This document shows, in pieces, positions 6,988 through 13,734 of a stretch of 20,844 nt of DNA. Both the position numbers and the translations under genes were made by a program. A model generated the notes under the pieces. The model made no database searches, had not been told where the DNA came from, and saw nothing but the letters and a program-made list of their open reading frames with translations. The stretch is from positions 1 through 20,844 of the forward strand of contig CAYVCD010000019.1 in assembly GCA_964450115.1 (NCBI GenBank), read 5' to 3'. Numbering within the stretch: position 1 is the stretch's first letter; every line of letters begins with the position of its first letter. Origin of the DNA: 2-01-FULL-45-10 sp964450115. GTDB taxonomy: Bacteria > Omnitrophota > Gorgyraeia > 2-01-FULL-45-10.

Positions 6988-8432
6988 GCCGCACCCAGCA
7001 TCTGTTTAACAGCGACTTGAACGAATGACGATGGATAATATATATATATCCCGGCGGCCAACGATATTGCCGCCAATAGGGCGACCGAAAATACCATCAC
7101 GCGAGAACCTTCGGGGGCGTGCGCGAATTTGGGAGAGCCTAAAAATATCATATTGAATAATCTGAAGAGATATAGGATGGTCATGATGGCTCCCGCCAAA
7201 AATGTTATCATCAATAGAATCTGGCCGGAATCCACGGTACCCGATATGACCATATATTTTGAAAAGAATCCGCCGAATGGCGGGATACCCATGACGGAGA
7301 AGGCGCAGAATAAGAACGATATCGCGGTGACAGGCATAGTAGCTATGAGGCCTCCAAGCTGGGTTATATCTTTGGTCTTTGTATTCTGCTCCACTATGCC
7401 CGCGCAGAGAAAGAGCCCGCCTTTAGCCAGGCCGTGCATCAATATGTAGAGAAGAGCTCCCGCTATGCCGATCTCTGTGCCAACGGCAAAGCCTAAGAAT
7501 ATGAAGGCTATCTGGCTTATTGTCGAATATGCTATTATACGCTTCATATCGGTCTCTACTAGTGCCGCACCCGCCGAAACCAGTGCGCTCACCGCCGCTA
7601 TCCATGGCACTATCACATGCCATATCGGCGGAAGAGTAAATGTGACTATGAATAATCTGGCAAATACATAGACTCCTATTTTGACCAGGACCGCAGCGTG
7701 GAGCAGGGCCGTCACCGGGCTTGGGGCAACGCCCGCGTCCGGAAGCCATGTATGAAAAGGAAGCGTGGCAGATTTTGATAATATCCCGACGAGTATCAAT
7801 ATGACCGCTATGTTCGAAACGGGATTCGTCTTTAAAGCTTCTTTTATCGCGGCTAGATCAAAAGAGCCTGTGCTCTGGTAGACCATGATGAAACCTATCA
7901 GCATCACGAGTGCGCCAAATACGGTGACTAAGAACGCCTTGTCCGCGCGCAGGACATCCCGCGGCTCTCTAAAGAACCCTATCAATCTCCAGCTCGCTAT
8001 GGCGGTCATCTCCCAGAAGAGATATATGAATATAAGGTCAGCGGAGAATATTATCCCCATCATCGAGCCCAGGAAGAGCACGACTAAGAAATAATATTCA
8101 TTCTGATTTTTATAGTGGCTTATATATCCGAAGGAGTAGAGGACGATTATCGCGCCAACCAAAGATGAAGCGATAGCCATAAATACGGCCAATATATCTG
8201 CGGTGAGGACAAAATTAAACCCGAGAGGGAACGTTTTAAATATGGTGATCTTGTTCCCCGCGAGCACATGAGGCGCGAGCATGCACGAGCCGACAAGAGA
8301 GACGAGCACCGTCAGTAGGGCCGCCGCGTTTCTTAGCTCTTTTGATATACCCCTGAGGATAGGAAGCAGGAACGCCCCTACCACCGGCACGAATATTATT
8401 GAAAGAAGAATGTTTTTTTCCATATAAAACAA
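6984..8432 (-). CDS. NuoL/MrpA-type antiporter-like subunit, first gene of hydrogenase operon
   Basis: 482 aa ion-translocating subunit of the Proton_antipo_M family with about 14 helices. Ionisable residues of the channel are E141 (IYLFWEMTAIASW), K220 (GILSKSATLPFHTWLPDAG) and K251 (AAVLVKIGVYVFAR). The SPVTALLHAA loop is that of NuoL/MrpA/NuoM relatives. It is the first of three antiporter-like genes and starts the operon behind the promoter at 8491-8518. Two starts are possible. A TTG at 8430-8432 has AGAAG six bases upstream. The ATG at 8421-8423 lies four codons in and has no Shine-Dalgarno at a usual distance. I kept the longer version; the difference is three residues. The gene ends in a 4 bp ATGA overlap with the next. 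Confidence 0.92.
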   Translation of the reverse strand: MFYMEKNILLSIIFVPVVGAFLLPILRGISKELRNAAALLTVLVSLVGSCMLAPHVLAGNKITIFKTFPLGFNFVLTADILAVFMAIASSLVGAIIVLYSFGYISHYKNQNEYYFLVVLFLGSMMGIIFSADLIFIYLFWEMTAIASWRLIGFFREPRDVLRADKAFLVTVFGALVMLIGFIMVYQSTGSFDLAAIKEALKTNPVSNIAVILILVGILSKSATLPFHTWLPDAGVAPSPVTALLHAAVLVKIGVYVFARLFIVTFTLPPIWHVIVPWIAAVSALVSAGAALVETDMKRIIAYSTISQIAFIFLGFAVGTEIGIAGALLYILMHGLAKGGLFLCAGIVEQNTKTKDITQLGGLIATMPVTAISFLFCAFSVMGIPPFGGFFSKYMVISGTVDSGQILLMITFLAGAIMTILYLFRLFNMIFLGSPKFAHAPEGSRVMVFSVALLAAISLAAGIYIYYPSSFVQVAVKQMLGAA

Positions 8433-8433
8433 A

Positions 8434-8466
8434 GATGTCTTCTAGCATACTTTACCAGAAGACATC
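8434..8466 (-). promoter_or_regulatory. Leader stem-loop before the hydrogenase operon
   Basis: A perfect 10 bp stem (8434-8443 with 8457-8466; GATGTCTTCT/AGAAGACATC) with a 13-base loop lies in the 5' leader between the promoter and the first hydrogenase gene. On the transcript it is followed directly by TTTGTTTTAT and then the start codon. The AGAAG that could serve as ribosome binding site for the TTG start lies in the 3' arm. It could be an attenuator or hide the ribosome binding site, or be a protein-binding dyad in DNA. The sequence does not decide between these. Confidence 0.6.
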
Positions 8467-8490
8467 GTAGTCTTTTTCTTACGCCCTTTT

Positions 8491-8518
8491 ATTATACTAC
8501 TTTCCGGACATTTGTCAA
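8491..8518 (-). promoter_or_regulatory. Near-consensus sigma-70 promoter of hydrogenase operon
   Basis: On the minus strand a consensus -35 TTGACA (8513-8518) and a consensus -10 TATAAT (8491-8496) are separated by 16 bp. Transcription should start near 8484, giving a leader of about 50-60 bases that contains the stem-loop at 8434-8466. The preceding glycosyltransferase gene ends at 8537, so the promoter sits in the only sizeable gap (8433-8536) between the two gene runs. Confidence 0.85.
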
Positions 8519-8524
8519 TTTTTT

Positions 8525-8540
8525 GCTGTCAAGCTGTCAA
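8525..8540. repeat. Tandem 8 bp repeat upstream of hydrogenase promoter
   Basis: Two exact tandem copies of GCTGTCAA (8525-8532, 8533-8540; TTGACAGC on the minus strand) overlap the stop codon of the glycosyltransferase gene. A third TGTCAA at 8513-8518 is the promoter -35 box. It may be chance duplication or upstream regulator sites; no matching -10 is seen for the extra TTGACA copies. Confidence 0.6.
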
Positions 8541-9940
8541 GCGCGCTTTGCGCGCACATACATATCATACGTTCTCTTTCTGCGCAGAAAATCGACCGTT
8601 CCTGTGAGCTTGGCCAGGCTGATGAACCATCTGTACCAGAAGAATTCTACGAGCGTAAGCGCGACGAGGTACATTACGTATTTTATCCTGAATAGCCTCT
8701 GCCCTTCAACGAAAGATAATATACAGAGTAATGACGAAAAAGCCTGGGATAGGAGCATAAAGCAAAGATAGGCAAGGAAGACGTTTATTTCGAGAACGCC
8801 CATTATCCAACCCGCGGTGACGAATATCAGGCTGATAACCTCCATAAAAATCCCCAGGACTTCATAGAGCAAAAAATACGGCAATACGAGAAACGCGAAG
8901 AAACCGTATTTTGGATTGAATATCATGTATTTGTAATGCCATATGGTCTCATCAACGACCCTCTGCCATCGGTTTCGCTGCAGGATAAGAGACTTTATGT
9001 TGCTCGGCCCTTCCGTCCATCCGACATGGTAAGGCAGCATCAGTATTTTATAGCCTTTCTCTTTATGTTTGGCCATATAATCGTGTGCCCGGAACGTGAA
9101 CTCTATATCCTCGCATGTGAAGTCAACTGAATATCCGCCCAATTCATAAAGTATGTCTTTACGCCATACGCCGAATCCTCCGGCCACGTTCGGCATCGCG
9201 TTATATTTACTCCAAGCCAGCCGGTTACCGATCAAGGATCTCATGTATTCAATATTCTGATAAGCGATCACCGGATTATAGGAAAAGCTATGATCCACGA
9301 TCATTCCGTCTTTTATTTTACAGCCGTTCACAAGCCCAAAATAGCTTCCCACGCCTATGATCTTATCCGGGTCCTTATCAACCTGCGCCATGACCTTAAG
9401 CAGAGAGTCTCTTTCTAATACGGTATCCGCATCCATGACGCATATGTAATCGTATCTGGCTATGTTCAGTCCCGCGTTCGCGGCGCCCGCCTTCTTATGT
9501 CCGGACTCTTTATTTATTACGGTTACATTGGGATATTTTTCGCTTCTTAAAATCTCGTTCACCTTTCCGTCTTTATAATGGCGTACGTAGACAAGGTCGA
9601 TCGGTTTAAGATCTAGCAGATCATTGAGCTTCTCAAGTGTCTTGTCGGTAGAGCCGTCATTCACGACTATGATCTCGAATTCCGGATAGTTCAGGTTTAT
9701 GAGTGACTTCAACGAATCGGATATCCACTCCTCTTCATTGCGCGCAGGCATGATTATGGATACGGAGAGCTTTAGGGTGGATAGATAAAATAGAGGGTAG
9801 TCCTCGCCTTCGCCTTGCGATTCTCTTCTTATCCCCTCAAAAGACCCTATCAGCGCAAGAAAGAGATAAAACGCCGTGAGGATCACGAAGTAGCCGAGCG
9901 AGATTATAAAAACGGCGTATATTATACTAGGGACGAACAT
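8537..9940 (-). CDS. Processive family 2 glycosyltransferase (BcsA/PgaC-like), membrane-bound
   Basis: 467 aa inner-membrane synthase that should polymerise a sugar from a nucleotide-sugar donor and pass the chain across the membrane. N-terminal helix about 5-32; catalytic domain about 58-335. Motifs of processive GT2 enzymes are complete: D95 (VVNDGST), DAD 170-172, the acceptor-site ED 277-278 (TCEDIEFTFR) and Q321-x-x-R324-W325 (QRNRW). Three or more C-terminal helices follow (about 345-440). It is the last gene of a run with a YaiO-like outer-membrane protein and a HEAT-repeat protein. E. coli also pairs yaiO with the glycosyltransferase gene yaiP. Polymer identity cannot be read from sequence; poly-N-acetylglucosamine or a cellulose-like glycan are options. 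Confidence 0.9.
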   Translation of the reverse strand: MFVPSIIYAVFIISLGYFVILTAFYLFLALIGSFEGIRRESQGEGEDYPLFYLSTLKLSVSIIMPARNEEEWISDSLKSLINLNYPEFEIIVVNDGSTDKTLEKLNDLLDLKPIDLVYVRHYKDGKVNEILRSEKYPNVTVINKESGHKKAGAANAGLNIARYDYICVMDADTVLERDSLLKVMAQVDKDPDKIIGVGSYFGLVNGCKIKDGMIVDHSFSYNPVIAYQNIEYMRSLIGNRLAWSKYNAMPNVAGGFGVWRKDILYELGGYSVDFTCEDIEFTFRAHDYMAKHKEKGYKILMLPYHVGWTEGPSNIKSLILQRNRWQRVVDETIWHYKYMIFNPKYGFFAFLVLPYFLLYEVLGIFMEVISLIFVTAGWIMGVLEINVFLAYLCFMLLSQAFSSLLCILSFVEGQRLFRIKYVMYLVALTLVEFFWYRWFISLAKLTGTVDFLRRKRTYDMYVRAKRA

Positions 9941-9946
9941 ATATCA

Positions 9947-11059
9947 TTACCCGCTATCTGTTTTGGACAAAATTCCGATTACTTGCGCTTTTGTAGACGG
10001 ATCGAGGCTCTTGAGCGAATTCTTAAGAACTATGATAGAATATTTTTTCGGTATATAATCTTCACCGGAGATGAATTTTTCTATATATGGCAAGGATTCT
10101 TTTATATGAACCGTCATGACGTCTTTTACCGCGTCGACCACCGACCATGACGCGTCATTTATCAGGCCTATCACCTCCGGCACCGCGCCTGCGCCAATGG
10201 CTTTTTCGAGCGCAAGGATAGCGTGCCTTTTTACAAGCCAACTGCTATCTTTGAGGCATTCTACAAGCATCTCTTTAGCGCCGATGTTACCCAGACAGTC
10301 ACAGGCGGCCGCGCGGACCTCTGCAGACACATCCCAGGCAAGCGATCCCAGTTTCTTAATATGATGTCCGGAAGCGAATTTTGACAATATTGTAACAGCG
10401 CTTAAGCGGACTTCCGGATCTTTATCGGCGGTCAATTTAATGACTTCGTCCGCTATATCTTTTGGGAATCCGGAGAGTATCGAAGCCACTTTATAGCTAT
10501 TTGAAGGCCTGCTGCGCAGAAATCCCAAAAGCGCTTTCGCGGATCCGACAGTCTTTATCTGCGCCAGGGATATCATGGCAAAATAGACTACGTCCTCATC
10601 GCGGCTTGAAAGCGCTTTATCAAGCAGGTCTATCGTCGAAGTTATGTTGGCATAACCTAGGCAAAGCATCGCTTCAATCCTGCGCCACTTGTTCTTTGCG
10701 GTCTTGGCTATCTTTACAAATCCTTCGGCTTTCTCCGGTGAATTAAAGCAATTTTTTATCAACTGTTGTTCGGATTTGTTGAAGAACGCGGCGTCGATGC
10801 TCCTGTTGGTGGCTATATCTATGAACTGTTGCGGCGTGATATTATCAATAAAGGGCTGGCAGACGGATCCTGAAGTCGCTTTTCCGGAAAGAACCACTTC
10901 GTAGATGTCTCTCTTTATCTCCAACAAGGCCCGGCGACGGACCTGCCAAAGGCGCTCCTTAAATGCGGCCGAGAAATATATAACCGCGGATGTTGCTATT
11001 ACGAGAAGGAGGAGAACGGCATTAACTGCCCAGATTGTTCCGGCATAATAGTTATACAT
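9947..11059 (-). CDS. Membrane-anchored HEAT-repeat protein
   Basis: 370 aa. One N-terminal membrane helix (about 9-30) is followed by a basic segment and then an alpha-solenoid. From about residue 120 to 345 there are repeated helix pairs of 30-35 residues with the HEAT signature, such as DKDPEVRLSAVTILSKF, DVSAEVRAAACDCLGNIG and DSSWLVKRHAILALEKA. Such solenoids act as protein-binding scaffolds; no catalytic motif is seen. It abuts the outer-membrane barrel gene (no gap) and precedes the glycosyltransferase by 6 bp. A role as scaffold or regulator bridging synthase and outer-membrane export is inference from context. Confidence 0.85.
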   Translation of the reverse strand: MYNYYAGTIWAVNAVLLLLVIATSAVIYFSAAFKERLWQVRRRALLEIKRDIYEVVLSGKATSGSVCQPFIDNITPQQFIDIATNRSIDAAFFNKSEQQLIKNCFNSPEKAEGFVKIAKTAKNKWRRIEAMLCLGYANITSTIDLLDKALSSRDEDVVYFAMISLAQIKTVGSAKALLGFLRSRPSNSYKVASILSGFPKDIADEVIKLTADKDPEVRLSAVTILSKFASGHHIKKLGSLAWDVSAEVRAAACDCLGNIGAKEMLVECLKDSSWLVKRHAILALEKAIGAGAVPEVIGLINDASWSVVDAVKDVMTVHIKESLPYIEKFISGEDYIPKKYSIIVLKNSLKSLDPSTKAQVIGILSKTDSG

Positions 11060-11950
11060 CTAGAATTTTGCCGAGACGGCGTAATAGATACTGCGCTTTA
11101 TGAACTTCGGCTCTTCGGTTCCGTAAATATAGCCGAACCGGCAGCTTACGCCTTTATAGAGATTGATGTTAACCCCCGTAAATAGTATATATCCCTGTTC
11201 GTCTTTTGCGTCCGTGCCAAGTATGTCATACAGCCTGCCGCCCACGGCTACGCCGCAGTTCCAGCGAAGGAACTTTGTTATCGCGAAGTCGCCTTTAAAT
11301 ACACCGATAGAAGCGGTATCATGACTCTCCATGTAGCTGGCGCCGTAATTCGCGCTGATATAACTATCACCGAAATAATATATCAGCCCGGGACTGACCA
11401 GATGCGTATCATCGCCCGGCCTGTAATTACGGTATGTATATACTATCTGTCCGAAAAGATTTTCATATATTCTGTGACCGTATTCACCGATAGATTGGAA
11501 TTGGTATAAGAACATCTTGCCTCCCCATCCCAAACCGCCTTCGAAATGCACGTACTGGTCCTTGTCTATATTTATATACGTGCCCAATGCGGCCGCATTG
11601 TCTTTATTGTCAAATCTCTCCTGTTGTGATATCAACATATAGCCGGTGATATTTTTGCGGATGTACCCGAAAGTATAATCGAGTTCATTCCAATGGCCGG
11701 TCTTTGTGCCCTGGAGCACATCGCCGGGTTCGTAATAGACATCGTAATACCAACTATCTTCTCTCGGTTCTTTTTCTGCGGTCACGGCAAGCGGCGGGGT
11801 GAGCCTCTGGACTAAGCCTTCTACAGACGCCTGTTCGGCGGCGTGGGCCAAAGAGCATACGCTTACGAAAAATAGGAAAAATAGGGACAGCGCCCTTTTT
11901 TCGTTCAGGAGAACGATAGAAAAAGGGGCGCTGTCCCTATTTTTAAGCAT
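11060..11950 (-). CDS. YaiO-like outer-membrane beta-barrel, signal peptide built partly from a palindromic element
   Basis: 296 aa, predicted secreted to the outer membrane. A signal peptide ends at about SLAHA-AEQ (36-39). The mature part is rich in alternating aromatic/hydrophobic strands with Gly/Tyr/Asn turns and ends in a terminal Phe (YYAVSAKF), the beta-barrel assembly signal. Size and neighbours suggest the YaiO family, found with GT2 synthases, probably as polysaccharide export pore. The ATG at 11948-11950 lies within the response-regulator gene end (8 bp overlap) and has AAGGA six bases upstream. The 68 bp palindrome begins right after codon 2 and encodes residues 3-25, so the native signal peptide was lengthened by about 22 residues. 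Barrel call is firm; YaiO assignment moderate. Confidence 0.8.
   Translation of the reverse strand: MLKNRDSAPFSIVLLNEKRALSLFFLFFVSVCSLAHAAEQASVEGLVQRLTPPLAVTAEKEPREDSWYYDVYYEPGDVLQGTKTGHWNELDYTFGYIRKNITGYMLISQQERFDNKDNAAALGTYINIDKDQYVHFEGGLGWGGKMFLYQFQSIGEYGHRIYENLFGQIVYTYRNYRPGDDTHLVSPGLIYYFGDSYISANYGASYMESHDTASIGVFKGDFAITKFLRWNCGVAVGGRLYDILGTDAKDEQGYILFTGVNINLYKGVSCRFGYIYGTEEPKFIKRSIYYAVSAKF
11877..11944. repeat. Palindromic repeat element, copy C, inside a signal peptide
   Basis: A 68 bp copy of the element at 5604-5670 and 6854-6920, with outer arm ends beginning at 11877 and ending at 11944. The arms keep AAAAATAGGGACAGCGCCC but carry one mismatch (CCCTTTTTT against AAAAAGGGGC). The spacer is unrelated to the others and contains its own small dyad, CGTTC-AGGA-GAACG. 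It is translated in frame as residues about 3-25 of the outer-membrane protein. A 9 bp tandem repeat (GAAAAATAG at 11867-11875 and 11876-11884) straddles its low-coordinate edge and may be a trace of insertion or slippage. Confidence 0.9.
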
Positions 11951-12335
11951 TTTTTTCCTTGAACTTTTCGACTATCTCTATAGCCTGAGTTATATTCTTT
12001 ATCTCTTTACCCAGGTCCTGGGTCTTGACAATAAATCCGTTGGCGTTGTATGCTCCCGCGATCTTTATTCTCTCCTCATTAGAGAATGCGGTTGTGATAA
12101 AGATGGGTATCCTCGCATCTTCCGAGCGTATCTTTTTAAGTACGGTAAGGCCGTCCATCTCCGGCATCATTATGTCTAAAAGCAGCGCGTCAGGCTTGTC
12201 CTTTTTCACTCTATCGAGGGCAGCTTTGCCGTTATTTGCCGTTATGACGTCATAATCGTTGGCCTTTAGCCTTAACGTGATCAGCTCTACAAAATCTACC
12301 TCATCATCAACTACCAATATCTTCTTCTTTGCCAT
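11943..12335 (-). CDS. Stand-alone response-regulator receiver protein
   Basis: 130 aa CheY-like receiver with no output domain. Phosphorylation site D54 (LLLDIMMPEMDG), acidic pair D10-D11 (ILVVDDE), signalling Thr at 81-82 and Lys104 (FIVKTQD) are all present. It shares RLKANDxDV at residues 22-30 with the receiver of the upstream fusion protein, pointing to a local duplication. The gene follows that fusion with a 2 bp gap and overlaps the outer-membrane gene by 8 bp. It is likely to signal through protein contact within the exopolysaccharide cassette; no histidine kinase is in the window. Confidence 0.93.
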   Translation of the reverse strand: MAKKKILVVDDEVDFVELITLRLKANDYDVITANNGKAALDRVKKDKPDALLLDIMMPEMDGLTVLKKIRSEDARIPIFITTAFSNEERIKIAGAYNANGFIVKTQDLGKEIKNITQAIEIVEKFKEKNA

Positions 12336-12337
12336 TA

Positions 12338-13726
12338 TCAGATCCCTTCCAAAGCTTCCGGATTTTCTTCAAAATACTCTTTCGTCTTCTCCAGTATCTC
12401 TTTAAGGCTCGTCTTGGGCACAGAGCCGGCTATCCTTTTAAGTTTCGTCAGGTCCGGCACCCTCTTTTTTATGTCCTGGAAATTGGCGCCATAATACTTT
12501 TGGTACGGCTCGAAGACTATTTTGGACGAGCTTTCGGTTATCCTCTTTATCTCCTCGGCGAGATCTTTTATAGATATCTCGTTTTCACAGCCTAAGTTTA
12601 TCACTTCACCGTTAGCCTTTTCTATTCCGGCCAGCCTTATAATCATATCGATAGCATCATCCACATATGTGAAACAGCGTACCTGCTCTCCGTCACCATA
12701 GACAGGCATAGGCTCATTCTTCATCGCGAATTTGAAAAAGCGCGGTATGACCATGCCGTATCTTCCGAGCTGCCCAGGACCTACGACGTTAAATAGCCTC
12801 ACGATAACTACGGGAAGGCCGCGTTGCCTGTGATATCCTATGGCGAAAAACTCATCGAGCAGTTTTGAGCAGGCATAGCTCCACCTGTTCACATCGGGCG
12901 GACCCAGGATAACGTCTTCATCCTCTTTAAAGGGATATTTTTCGCTCTTACCATAAACTTCGGAAGTGGAGGTCATCACAACCTTGACGCCGTTGGCGGA
13001 GGCGTATTTTAAAATTATGGACGTGCCGATCGTATCGTATATTATAGTTTCGAGGGGATTCTCCACCACGTTCTTCACTCCGACGGTGGCGGCAAGATGA
13101 TATATTATGTCGCACTTTTCTACCGCTTTGGCCACCAAGGCTTCGTCGGTGATCGATCCCGTGATCAAATGAAAATTCTTATCATCGGAGAATTTTTCTA
13201 GATTCTCTTTACGGCCCGTTGAAAAATCATCAATTACCGTCACATTATATTTATTCTTTAATAGAGCCCCCGTCAATACGGAACCTATGAACCCGGCGCC
13301 CCCGGTTACCAGTACATTTTTTATCTCTTTTATATTTTTAACTTCGCAAGTTTTTGACCTCTTAAGCACCGCGCGTATCCTGGCCAAAAGCTCCTCGGCA
13401 TCATAGGGCTTGGTCATGTAATCGTCCAGCCCCTTATTCAGCGCTTTGACTTTATCGGCCTGCACCATCTTTGCCGTAAGCATTATGACCGGTATATCTT
13501 TAGTCCCTTTTCCAGAGCGGATCTTCTCCAGGACTTCGTAACCGTTCATACCGGGCATGACGAAGTCCAGAAGTATCAGGTCCGGCTTATTCGTTTTCAG
13601 AAAATCCAATGCCGCTTCCGGGCTATTGGCGGCGGATACATCAAAATCATTCGCTTTCAATCTCGTGGAGATCAGATCCGTGGCAAGCTTTTCGTCATCT
13701 ATTAAAAGTATATGCGGCTTACTCAT
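12338..13726 (-). CDS. Receiver domain fused to NAD-dependent nucleotide-sugar epimerase/dehydratase (extended SDR)
   Basis: 462 aa fusion. Residues 1-120 are a complete receiver: D10-D11, D54 (LILLDFVMPGMNG), T84 and K106 (MTKPYD). A linker of about 15 residues leads into an extended short-chain dehydrogenase domain from about 136. This has the NAD-binding TGGAGFIGS (141-149), DDFSTG (166-171), TSTSEVYG (252-259), catalytic Y284-x3-K288 (YACSK) and the family FTYVDDAID (352-360). It resembles UDP-glucuronate decarboxylase and UDP-glucose 4-epimerase relatives, so the substrate is probably an NDP-sugar, exact reaction unknown. The fusion suggests phosphorylation controls enzyme activity or assembly directly. 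It sits between the YvcK fusion (8 bp) and the lone receiver (2 bp). Confidence 0.9.
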   Translation of the reverse strand: MSKPHILLIDDEKLATDLISTRLKANDFDVSAANSPEAALDFLKTNKPDLILLDFVMPGMNGYEVLEKIRSGKGTKDIPVIMLTAKMVQADKVKALNKGLDDYMTKPYDAEELLARIRAVLKRSKTCEVKNIKEIKNVLVTGGAGFIGSVLTGALLKNKYNVTVIDDFSTGRKENLEKFSDDKNFHLITGSITDEALVAKAVEKCDIIYHLAATVGVKNVVENPLETIIYDTIGTSIILKYASANGVKVVMTSTSEVYGKSEKYPFKEDEDVILGPPDVNRWSYACSKLLDEFFAIGYHRQRGLPVVIVRLFNVVGPGQLGRYGMVIPRFFKFAMKNEPMPVYGDGEQVRCFTYVDDAIDMIIRLAGIEKANGEVINLGCENEISIKDLAEEIKRITESSSKIVFEPYQKYYGANFQDIKKRVPDLTKLKRIAGSVPKTSLKEILEKTKEYFEENPEALEGI

Positions 13727-13734
13727 ATGATCGA

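Noticed and set aside
8434..8466. Known riboswitch class in the hydrogenase leader
   Set aside because: Only a single simple stem is present; no conserved core of a known riboswitch is visible in about 60 bases.
8541..8555. GCGCGC-TTT-GCGCGC hairpin as terminator of the glycosyltransferase gene
   Set aside because: No T-run follows on the minus strand and it lies inside the last codons of the gene.
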